This document shows positions 1 through 5,504 of a stretch of DNA of 6,795 nucleotides, one piece after another. The notes under the pieces are model-generated. The model did not search any database and was not told the origin of the DNA. It saw only the letters and a list, made by a program, of their open reading frames with translations. Position 1 is the first letter of the stretch. Every line of letters starts with the position of its first letter. The translations under genes and the position numbers were made by a program. The stretch comes from Oscillospiraceae bacterium. GTDB taxonomy: Bacteria; Bacillota_A; Clostridia; Oscillospirales; Oscillospiraceae. The stretch spans positions 1-6,795 of the forward strand of contig JAFQPT010000273.1 of assembly GCA_017411665.1 (NCBI GenBank), given 5' to 3'.

Positions 1-75
1 ATTAATATCCTTCAAAATATCTTTCTTACCGCCGTTTTCTTCAGCGCTGAAGCAAATATTTTTCAGTTCAAGCAT
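1..75 (-). CDS. ABC transporter ATP-binding protein, N-terminal fragment (cut by window edge)
   Basis: Only the first 25 residues are present: MLELKNICFSAEENGGKKDI followed by LKDIN. The opening M-L-E-L-K-N-I-x-F and the later I-L-K-D-I-N match the first beta strands of an ABC ATPase domain, just before the Walker A loop, which lies outside the window. The ATG at 73-75 has GGAGG five bases upstream (81-85). It starts 21 nt after the plsY stop on the same strand with no terminator between, so co-transcription with plsY is likely. From the short sequence it resembles the small ABC ATPases of the SufC-like type, but the transported substrate cannot be inferred. The family call is fairly safe and the subfamily is not. 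Confidence 0.7.
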   Translation of the reverse strand, partial: MLELKNICFSAEENGGKKDILKDIN

Positions 76-96
76 AGGAACCTCCACCCGAAACAA

Positions 97-738
97 TTAA
101 AATGTTTCGTCAAACTTATCAGAAATATCTTTTTTAAATTCCAGTTTGCTTTCCGTATGGTTGAGCAAACGGACAATATTGCCTCTGTGCTTAAAAATAA
201 CAAAGCTAGCAGCAACCAACGCAATGATAAAGCACAGCATGCCGTGACGGGCCAGTACAACACCTATGGGGAAAAATCCGGCTGCAAGCACAGAACCCAG
301 AGACACATATCTGGTCAGAGCAACTGCAATAAGGAAAATAATGATTACAATCAAAAACAGACGCCAGTCAAAAAACAGCATAGAACCCCATGCAGTCAGG
401 ATTCCCTTACCACCGCGCATTTGATGAAACACGGGATACATATGACCCAACACAACACACAAAAGCGCAAAAACAGCACCTACATTTGCTGCACCGTAAA
501 ATCCAAGAATGAATTTACCCAGCAGCACAGGAATCGCTCCCTTGAAAATGTCGATACCGAACACAATCGCCATACCTGTCGTACCATAGGTACGATGAAA
601 ATTCGTCAACCCTGCATTATGGCTGCCATAATCGCGAACATCCTGGTTAAACATTGCATTGGAAGCAATAATTGCTCCGTTCACACTGCCAAACAGGTAA
701 CCGACGATTGCAATAATAACGAGCCAAAAAGTAAGCAT
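97..738 (-). CDS. plsY: PlsY, acyl-phosphate:glycerol-3-phosphate acyltransferase (membrane)
   Basis: 213 residues, the usual PlsY size. By family, PlsY moves the acyl group from acyl-phosphate (made by PlsX) to glycerol-3-phosphate, giving lysophosphatidic acid, the first step of phospholipid synthesis. Motifs seen: GSVNGAII near residue 17, GSHNAGLTNFHR at 38-49, the LGHMYPVFHQMRGGKG block at about 97-112 containing the GGKG loop, and HRGNIVRLLNHTESKL at about 184-199. Hydrophobic segments lie near residues 3-24, 53-75, 84-103, 125-142, 147-165 and 167-182, as expected for a polytopic membrane protein. The ATG overlaps the der stop by one base (TAATG), and two purine-rich sites (AAGGGAG and AAGGAG, within 741-755) sit just upstream inside der. 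Translational coupling to der is therefore likely. The open frame runs further back into der, but only this start gives the PlsY N-terminus and a ribosome binding site. Confidence 0.96.
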   Translation of the reverse strand: MLTFWLVIIAIVGYLFGSVNGAIIASNAMFNQDVRDYGSHNAGLTNFHRTYGTTGMAIVFGIDIFKGAIPVLLGKFILGFYGAANVGAVFALLCVVLGHMYPVFHQMRGGKGILTAWGSMLFFDWRLFLIVIIIFLIAVALTRYVSLGSVLAAGFFPIGVVLARHGMLCFIIALVAASFVIFKHRGNIVRLLNHTESKLEFKKDISDKFDETF

Positions 739-2063
739 TACTCCTTGTCTCCCTTCTGTCGAATAATCATACGTATGGGAGTACCTTCCAAACCAAATAC
801 CGCACGAATCTGATTTTCCAGATAACGCTGGTAAGAGAAGTGGAACAGTTCGCGGCTGTTGCAGAATGCAACAAATGTAGGGGGCTGAATACCCGTCTGT
901 GTCATGTAGTAAATCTTCAGACGTCTGCCCTTGTCTGTGGGAGGCTGTACACGAGCCTGTGCATCTGCCAGCAGAGTGTTCAGCATACCGGTTGTAATAC
1001 GCATGCAACTCTGATCCTTTACATAATTGATCAGTTCAAACAGGCGATTTGCTCTCTGACCGGTCAATGCAGAAATAAAAACAATCGGTGCATAAGACAT
1101 AAAACTCAAATCACGCTGAACATCCTTACGCATGTTCTCCATGGTTTTGGAATCCTTTTCAACCAGGTCCCATTTGTTGACAACCACAATGATTGCCTTC
1201 CCTGCTTCATGAGCAAGACCTGCAATTTTGGTGTCCTGATCAGTTACACCTTCGGTTGCATCGATCATCAGCAGACAGACGTCTGCGCGTTCAATTGCCA
1301 TCTTCGCTCTGAGAACAGAGAATTTTTCAATTCTGTCATCGACCTTGCTCTTACGACGAATACCTGCAGTATCAATGAAAACATACTTACCGTACTCATT
1401 TTCAAACTTAGAGTCGATAGCATCTCTGGTGGTGCCTGCAACATTGGAAACAATGACTCGCTTTTCGCCCAGCACCCAGTTAACCAAAGAGGACTTGCCG
1501 GCATTGGGCTTACCGATAACAGCAACTTTAATGCTGTCATCTTCTTCCTCTACGCCTTCATCTTCTGGGAAATAGCTCAGGCATGCATCCAGCAAATCAC
1601 CGGTACCATGACCGTGAATTGCGGATACAGGAATGGGATCCCCGCAGCCCAGAGAATAGAATTCATAAATGTTGGGGTCGGTGCGACCGGTAGAGTCGCA
1701 CTTATTAACTGCCAAAACAACAGGCTTCTTGGAACGCAGAATCATATGCGCAACATCTTCGTCTGCTGCGGTTACACCGGTAGTGATATCGGTAACCAGA
1801 ATGATTACGTCCGCAGAGTCGATTGCAATCTTTGCCTGTTCACGCATAAACAGCAAAATTTCGTTATCGGTTGTGGGTTCGATACCACCGGTATCAACAA
1901 GGTCAAATACTCGGCCGCACCATTCGCATTCTTCGTAAATACGGTCTCTGGTGACGCCGGGAGTATCTTCAACGATAGAAACTCGCTTGTTGATCAATTT
2001 ATTAAAAAGATTGGATTTGCCTACGTTGGGGCGGCCAACAATGGCTACAAGAGGTTTAGACAT
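738..2063 (-). CDS. der: Der (EngA), double-domain GTPase for 50S ribosome assembly
   Basis: 441 residues, full length for the family. Two GTPase domains stand in tandem. The first has G1 GRPNVGKS (10-17), DTPGVTRD (33-40), G3 DTGG (57-60) and G4 NKCD (120-123). The second has GKPNAGKS (184-191), DTAG (231-234) and NKWD (296-299). An acidic linker (about 167-177) joins them, and the C-terminal part from about residue 350 is the KH-like domain. Der is an essential GTPase that acts late in large-subunit maturation and binds 23S rRNA. The ATG is preceded by AAAGGAGG at 2070-2077 with a 6-nt spacer; this site overlaps the stop codon of the upstream DUF512 gene, leaving only 12 nt between the two frames. 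All nucleotide-binding motifs are intact. Confidence 0.98.
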   Translation of the reverse strand: MSKPLVAIVGRPNVGKSNLFNKLINKRVSIVEDTPGVTRDRIYEECEWCGRVFDLVDTGGIEPTTDNEILLFMREQAKIAIDSADVIILVTDITTGVTAADEDVAHMILRSKKPVVLAVNKCDSTGRTDPNIYEFYSLGCGDPIPVSAIHGHGTGDLLDACLSYFPEDEGVEEEDDSIKVAVIGKPNAGKSSLVNWVLGEKRVIVSNVAGTTRDAIDSKFENEYGKYVFIDTAGIRRKSKVDDRIEKFSVLRAKMAIERADVCLLMIDATEGVTDQDTKIAGLAHEAGKAIIVVVNKWDLVEKDSKTMENMRKDVQRDLSFMSYAPIVFISALTGQRANRLFELINYVKDQSCMRITTGMLNTLLADAQARVQPPTDKGRRLKIYYMTQTGIQPPTFVAFCNSRELFHFSYQRYLENQIRAVFGLEGTPIRMIIRQKGDKE

Positions 2064-2075
2064 TCACAGCCTCCT

Positions 2076-3389
2076 TTAAATCTCCTCACCCAGCATGGCA
2101 TACAGTAATTCTGCGCCATCCTGAGGAATATCAATTACTTTCACATTCAGTTCACGCTCAACATCAGCAACTGTCAAGTCATCCAAAAATACTGTTTCGC
2201 CATGGCGAAGCATATTGGTCGGAATCAGTATACGCTCACCAAGCTCTTTTCCCTTCAGCTGATTAATCATGTCTTGCGCTGTTACAAGGCCTGCTACATT
2301 AATCTGATGTCCGAAGAAATCGTTTTTAATTGCAAACACTTGTCCTTTTATATTAGCACATTTTTCCATTGCTGTCATCAAAAGTTTTTCCAGATAAGGG
2401 GCAGCAGCCTCACCCGTCACAACAGAAAACTGTACACCGTCTCCTTCATCGGAGTCTACCATTTTGAGTGCAGTTTCAAACTCGACTTTCAAAAGACGAA
2501 GCATCCCCACACCGTTATCGAGCTGAGCGTATTCCCCGTAGTATTCATCGTCGGGCAGCTCACGTTCCGCAAGAATATAAAACTCGTCAGAGCAATATAC
2601 AATTTTGTCACCGTAGAAAGAATCACACTGTGCAGCAAAACCCTCCACAAGGTCAATGGTTCGCTCAGCCTGTTCCTTAGTAAAAGGCTTAAGAGGTTCG
2701 AGCCCGGAACGGTACTTGGTCAACCCGACAGGAACAACGGCAACACTGTTTACCGCAGGGTACATTTCAGCCAAATCATGAATGCTGTTCAGCAATTCTT
2801 TTCCGTCATTATATCCGGGACAGCATACAATCTGACAATTCATGGTAATACCCGCATCACTGAGCTTTTGAATACGCTCCATAATATCTCCTGCGGCAAA
2901 ATTACCCATCATCTCACTGCGCAGCTCTGGATTCGTGGTATGAACAGACACATTAATGGGGCTGATTTTCAAATCACAAATTCTCTGAAGCTCTCTGTCG
3001 GTCAGGTTGGTAAGAGTAATATAGCTTCCTGTTAGGAAACTCATACGTGCATCATCATCTTTAAAATAAAGACTGTCACGCATACCGGGAGGCATCTGGT
3101 CGACAAAACAGAATACGCAGTTATTGGTACATTCCATTGCACAGTCCATCAAATAATCTTCAAATTCCAATGCAAGATCTGTACCGACTTCTTTTTTTAC
3201 AGTAACGGAATACTCACTTCCGTCAGGTCTTTTTAAATCAACTGTTACACGGGGCTCATAAGAGTAATACATATAATCCAGTACATCATGAATCATATTG
3301 CCGTTTATTGCCACCAGCTGATCACCGATTTTTACTTTGTTATACAGAGGACTGTACGGTTCAATGACCTTGATCATAGAACGACTCAT
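2076..3389 (-). CDS. DUF512 family protein: PDZ-like plus radical SAM domain, function unknown
   Basis: 437 residues. An N-terminal PDZ-like segment (about 7-60) contains SPLYNKVKIGDQLVAINGN. A radical SAM core follows, with the CxxxCxxC motif CTNNCVFC (Cys87, Cys91, Cys94) leading into FVDQMPPGMR and DDDARMSFLTGSYITLTNL, a block typical of the DUF512 family (related to the cyanobacterial 'FeS oxidoreductase' group). The DUF512 region fills roughly the C-terminal half. The three cysteines should bind a [4Fe-4S] cluster that cleaves S-adenosylmethionine; the substrate is not known. The ATG at 3387-3389 is preferred because AAGGGGTG lies at a good distance. A TTG 36 nt further upstream would start in the tail of a hairpin terminator and has no site. 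The gene leads a tight cluster with der and plsY, which suggests, but does not show, a role near ribosome or RNA modification. Confidence 0.93.
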   Translation of the reverse strand: MSRSMIKVIEPYSPLYNKVKIGDQLVAINGNMIHDVLDYMYYSYEPRVTVDLKRPDGSEYSVTVKKEVGTDLALEFEDYLMDCAMECTNNCVFCFVDQMPPGMRDSLYFKDDDARMSFLTGSYITLTNLTDRELQRICDLKISPINVSVHTTNPELRSEMMGNFAAGDIMERIQKLSDAGITMNCQIVCCPGYNDGKELLNSIHDLAEMYPAVNSVAVVPVGLTKYRSGLEPLKPFTKEQAERTIDLVEGFAAQCDSFYGDKIVYCSDEFYILAERELPDDEYYGEYAQLDNGVGMLRLLKVEFETALKMVDSDEGDGVQFSVVTGEAAAPYLEKLLMTAMEKCANIKGQVFAIKNDFFGHQINVAGLVTAQDMINQLKGKELGERILIPTNMLRHGETVFLDDLTVADVERELNVKVIDIPQDGAELLYAMLGEEI

Positions 3390-3394
3390 AAATT

Positions 3395-3402
3395 CACCCC
3401 TT
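3395..3402 (-). promoter_or_regulatory. Ribosome binding site fixing the DUF512 start
   Basis: The minus strand reads AAGGGGTG, followed by AATTT and then ATG. This is close to the anti-16S consensus AAGGAGGTG. It supports the start at 3389 over the longer TTG-initiated frame beginning at 3425. Confidence 0.75.
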
Positions 3403-3423
3403 GCAAATTTTTTCACATACAGC

Positions 3424-3452
3424 AAAAGAAGAAGGTCACGAGACCTTCTTCT
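3424..3452 (-). terminator. Hairpin after rpmF: intrinsic terminator or partial terminator
   Basis: On the minus strand AGAAGAAGGTC, a TCGT loop and GACCTTCTTCT form a perfect 11-bp stem, followed by only TTT and then G. It lies 15 nt after the rpmF stop and ends about 34 nt before the DUF512 start. The stem is strong but A/G-rich on one arm and the U-tract is short, so read-through into DUF512-der-plsY is plausible. On the plus strand no T-run follows the stem, so it should act only in the minus direction. Confidence 0.75.
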
Positions 3453-3467
3453 AAAGCTACTTTTTGA

Positions 3468-3647
3468 TTAGTCAACGTTGAGAACAACGCGGCCGTTGTA
3501 CTTACCGCAAGCGGTGCAGACGCGGTGGGGCATCTTGTATTCGCCGCAGCTGGGGCACTTTACAACATTGGGAGCTTCCAGCTTCCAGTGAGCAGAACGT
3601 CTCTTGTCTCTTCTCTGACGAGATACTTTACTTTTAGGGACAGCCAT
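3468..3647 (-). CDS. rpmF: 50S ribosomal protein L32
   Basis: 59 residues, beginning MAVPKSKVSRQRRDKRRSAH, the hallmark of bacterial L32 and the usual length. L32 is a small structural protein of the large ribosomal subunit. Two CxxC pairs, CPSC (31-34) and CTAC (44-47), form an intact zinc ribbon, so this is the zinc-binding (C+) form and not the Cys-free paralogue used under zinc starvation. The start has a near-perfect AGGAGGTG at 3653-3660 with a 5-nt spacer. It lies 53 nt after yceD, its usual partner, and shares that gene's promoter. Unlike many bacteria, plsX does not follow; a hairpin and the DUF512 gene do. Confidence 0.98.
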   Translation of the reverse strand: MAVPKSKVSRQRRDKRRSAHWKLEAPNVVKCPSCGEYKMPHRVCTACGKYNGRVVLNVD

Positions 3648-3700
3648 TGTGACACCTCCTAATTCGTTCAGCTGTTTTGAGCAGCTATTTTACTTACTTG

Positions 3701-4186
3701 TTATTTATCCAAAAGCTGCTCAAGCACAGCCCATCTTGGATCTATTTGTTTCTTGCAAGAGCATTTCTCATGATTGAGATTTGCACCGCAACCGTCGCAC
3801 AATCCGGCACAGTCCGGCTTGCACAACATCTTGGCATCCATATCGAACACAAAGCAAGTGTACAAAATGTCATCCAAGTCGATTTCGTCGTCCTCCATCT
3901 GGAACAAATCTTCTTCAGATTCATCCGTAGCGATGCCGGCATTCAGTTCAACCGTTTTCTCTCGATCGAATTCCGCACCGCAGCGATCGCACACACAGTG
4001 CATCTTTGCAGTTACAGTCCCCTTCAAAGTAAGAATACCGGCTGTGTTAACCACAGCACCTTCTGCCTTCAAAGGCTCATCGAAGCGAACGACAGCGGGA
4101 AAATCCAGCTCATCAGTGGAAAGTTCGCAGGAAAACGGTGCCTTCGCACCGGGAACTTCGATAATCTTGCGCAGGTTCAGTTTCAT
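3701..4186 (-). CDS. yceD: YceD family (DUF177) protein, L32-linked
   Basis: 161 residues, normal for the family. YceD proteins are encoded next to rpmF across bacteria; the plant homologue is needed for 23S rRNA accumulation, so a role in large-subunit or 23S rRNA biogenesis is the accepted inference. The sequence shows CDRC (Cys66, Cys69), a very acidic middle (about 88-107: DESEEDLFQMEDDEIDLDD), and a Cys-rich C-terminal region CKPDCAGLCDGCGANLNHEKCSC (Cys122, 126, 130, 133, 142, 144), the pattern of the Gram-positive members and probably a metal site. The ATG at 4184-4186 has a modest GAGGT site about 9 nt upstream. It is the first gene after a perfect promoter, with a leader of only about 24 nt, so rpmF is the second gene of the transcript. 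Confidence 0.93.
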   Translation of the reverse strand: MKLNLRKIIEVPGAKAPFSCELSTDELDFPAVVRFDEPLKAEGAVVNTAGILTLKGTVTAKMHCVCDRCGAEFDREKTVELNAGIATDESEEDLFQMEDDEIDLDDILYTCFVFDMDAKMLCKPDCAGLCDGCGANLNHEKCSCKKQIDPRWAVLEQLLDK

Positions 4187-4216
4187 ATATCACATACCTC
4201 ACACAGTCGCTAAAGT

Positions 4217-4245
4217 ATTATAATCAAATTCACTTGCAATGTCAA
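4217..4245 (-). promoter_or_regulatory. Perfect-consensus SigA promoter of yceD-rpmF
   Basis: Minus strand: -35 TTGACA (4240-4245), a 17-nt spacer and -10 TATAAT (4217-4222). Both hexamers and the spacer match the housekeeping consensus exactly. The expected start of transcription is near 4210, leaving a leader of about 24 nt before the yceD ATG. Such strength fits a gene for a ribosomal protein. Confidence 0.9.
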
Positions 4246-4281
4246 CAGATAAATTGCGAAAAACTGTGAATTTCTGATAAG

Positions 4282-4310
4282 ATATTACCGCTATTTTGTG
4301 GAAATGTCAA
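4282..4310 (-). promoter_or_regulatory. Possible second, weaker upstream promoter for yceD-rpmF
   Basis: Minus strand: TTGACA (4305-4310), a 17-nt spacer and TAATAT (4282-4287, 4 of 6 matches). It lies 65 nt upstream of the consensus promoter, and both -35 boxes are followed by TT, giving a repeated TTGACATT. Spacing is ideal but the -10 is poor, so this is tentative. Confidence 0.35.
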
Positions 4311-4332
4311 TAAGCAGAACATAAGCCCTTGG

Positions 4333-4361
4333 TTGACAAAATGAATGAATTCCTTGATAAT
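4333..4361 (+). promoter_or_regulatory. SigA promoter of the RluA-family gene
   Basis: Plus strand: -35 TTGACA (4333-4338), a 17-nt spacer and -10 GATAAT (4356-4361, 5 of 6). The predicted transcript start near 4368 leaves about 18 nt before the TTG start at 4386. The promoter lies inside the longer open frame that begins at 4329, which argues against that longer start. Confidence 0.82.
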
Positions 4362-4372
4362 AGGATAGAATC

Positions 4373-4377
4373 GGAGG
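4373..4377 (+). promoter_or_regulatory. Ribosome binding site fixing a TTG start
   Basis: GGAGG is followed by an 8-nt spacer and TTG at 4386-4388. No ATG or GTG in frame is comparably placed, so this site decides the start of the pseudouridine synthase. Confidence 0.8.
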
Positions 4378-4385
4378 CGATCAAT

Positions 4386-5345
4386 TTGAAAGAACTGACT
4401 GTCAACAAAAATGATGCCGGACAAAGACTGGACCGCTTTGTGGGAAAGGCTGTTCCTCTGCTGCCGGAATCTCTTTTACAGAAATATATTCGACTGAAAC
4501 GTATTAAGGTCAACGGCAAAGGCTCAAAGCGAGACTATCACGTCGTGCAGGGCGATGTACTCCAGCTTTATATCAACGATGAATTTTTCGAGAAACCTCG
4601 CGAAGAAAACTCTTATCTGAAGGTCTCTACCCCCAGAATCAACATTGTCTACGAGGACGAGAACATTCTTCTGGCTGACAAAAAGCCCGGTGTGCTTTGC
4701 CATAGCGCGGGACAATGGGATTATAACACTCTCATCGCCAACATTCAGGCCTATGCATATCAAAAAGGTGAATGGAATCCCCGCGGTGAAAATTCCTTCG
4801 CCCCAGCCCTTTGCAACCGCATTGACAGAAACACAGGGGGGATCGTCATTGCCGCAAAAAACGCTGAGGCACTGCGTATTTTGAACGAAAAAATCAAAGA
4901 CCGCGAGCTGGATAAGTTTTACCTCTGTGCAGTCCACGGAAGGCCCTACCCTGCCGAAGGAATTTTAAGCGGCTATATTTTTAAAGACGCCAAGAAAAAT
5001 CAAGTATATGTCAAAAAGCATCAGGAGCCCGGTGCAAAGTTTTCCCAGACCAAGTACAAAGTTTTGAAAACAAAAAACAATTTGTCCTTGGTGGAATGTG
5101 AGCTGTTGACCGGACGTACTCACCAAATAAGGGCACAAATGGCAGATGCCGGATGGCCTCTCCTCGGTGACGGAAAATACGGCAGCGAACGAAAAAACAA
5201 GCAGTTTGGTGAAACAAGCGGTCAGGCACTTTATTCCTATAAGCTGACATTCCGCTTCGAAACCGACGCAGGAATTCTCAATTATCTCAACGGACAAACA
5301 TTCACAGTTCAAGACATTGATTTCGTTGAAAAGTACTTCAAATAA
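4386..5345 (+). CDS. RluA-family 23S rRNA pseudouridine synthase (RluC/D-like)
   Basis: 319 residues from a TTG start, normal for the family. These enzymes isomerise specific uridines in RNA to pseudouridine. Residues 1-65 form an S4 RNA-binding domain (GQRLDRFVG, then LLQKYIRLKRIKVNG). The catalytic domain holds NRIDRNTGGIVIAAKN (144-159), with Asp147 as the catalytic aspartate, and RTHQIRAQMADAGWPLLGDG (244-263). The usual HRLDxxTSG reads NRIDRNTGG here, a variation I recall in clostridial members; the aspartate is kept. The architecture points to a large-subunit rRNA substrate, but the exact uridine cannot be assigned. It stands alone between its own promoter and a strong terminator, divergent from yceD-rpmF. 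An in-frame TTG at 4329 would add 19 residues but overlaps the promoter. Confidence 0.94.
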   Translation: MKELTVNKNDAGQRLDRFVGKAVPLLPESLLQKYIRLKRIKVNGKGSKRDYHVVQGDVLQLYINDEFFEKPREENSYLKVSTPRINIVYEDENILLADKKPGVLCHSAGQWDYNTLIANIQAYAYQKGEWNPRGENSFAPALCNRIDRNTGGIVIAAKNAEALRILNEKIKDRELDKFYLCAVHGRPYPAEGILSGYIFKDAKKNQVYVKKHQEPGAKFSQTKYKVLKTKNNLSLVECELLTGRTHQIRAQMADAGWPLLGDGKYGSERKNKQFGETSGQALYSYKLTFRFETDAGILNYLNGQTFTVQDIDFVEKYFK

Positions 5346-5357
5346 GGAAAATGACAA

Positions 5358-5400
5358 ACAGTCCGCAGAAGAATCTTATTCTCTGCGGACTGTCTTTTTT
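5358..5400 (+). terminator. Intrinsic terminator of the RluA-family gene
   Basis: ACAGTCCGCAGA (5358-5369) pairs perfectly with TCTGCGGACTGT (5382-5393), and GAAT/ATTC in the interior can extend the stem past one bulged base. The stem is followed by C and six T (5395-5400). It starts 12 nt after the stop codon. This is a textbook Rho-independent terminator that isolates the gene from potA. Confidence 0.95.
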
Positions 5401-5447
5401 GCGAATTAAGTGTATACAAAATACTTTATTTAATTAAAATATTTATA

Positions 5448-5475
5448 TTGACTTTTTTCGTGTAAATGTTACACT
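5448..5475 (+). promoter_or_regulatory. Promoter of the pot operon, extended -10 type
   Basis: -35 TTGACT (5448-5453), a 16-nt spacer and -10 TACACT (5470-5475), with TG at 5467-5468 giving the extended -10 form TGtTACACT. The 25 bases upstream of the -35 are almost pure A/T, like an UP element. The transcript should start near 5482, giving a leader of about 23 nt. The -10 alone is only 4 of 6, but the TG motif and -35 support it. Confidence 0.7.
5460..5474 (+). promoter_or_regulatory. Perfect inverted repeat over the pot -10 box, candidate operator
   Basis: GTGTAA (5460-5465), ATG, TTACAC (5469-5474): perfect 6-bp arms around a 3-bp centre. It covers the extended -10 and part of the spacer, where a bound repressor would block RNA polymerase. 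No regulator gene is visible in the window, so the protein is unknown. The arms are short, so chance remains possible. Confidence 0.5.
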
Positions 5476-5493
5476 GAGACTAATAATTGGAGA

Positions 5494-5501
5494 GGAGGAG
5501 G
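5494..5501 (+). promoter_or_regulatory. Ribosome binding site fixing the potA start
   Basis: GGAGGAGG lies 3-6 nt before the ATG at 5505, depending on which GGAGG register is used. It sits inside the longer TTG-initiated frame from 5487 and supports the ATG as the true start. Confidence 0.8.
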
Positions 5502-5504
5502 ATA

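Noticed and set aside
157..813. A 218-codon open frame on the plus strand, opposite plsY and the end of der
   Set aside because: Very polar, low-complexity translation, fully explained as the reverse of membrane-protein codons in plsY; no promoter or start site.
840..2108. A 422-codon open frame on the plus strand, opposite der
   Set aside because: It lies wholly antisense to a gene with every Der motif, has no ribosome binding site or promoter, and its translation (rich in Cys, Asn and His) resembles no family. It is a by-product of der codon use.
2202..3035. A 277-codon open frame on the plus strand, opposite the DUF512 gene
   Set aside because: Antisense shadow of a well-supported radical SAM gene; no start signal and no recognisable domain.
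3670..3686. Small inverted repeat AGCTG/CAGCT between yceD and rpmF, considered as an L32 control hairpin
   Set aside because: Only 5 bp (6 with a G-U pair) around a 7-nt loop, no U-tract, and it does not cover the ribosome binding site. Too weak to claim.
5421..5447. AT-rich stretch with the 10-bp palindrome TTTAATTAAA, considered as a binding site or origin-like element
   Set aside because: Short A/T palindromes are expected by chance in such composition; an UP-element role upstream of the potA -35 is enough to explain it.
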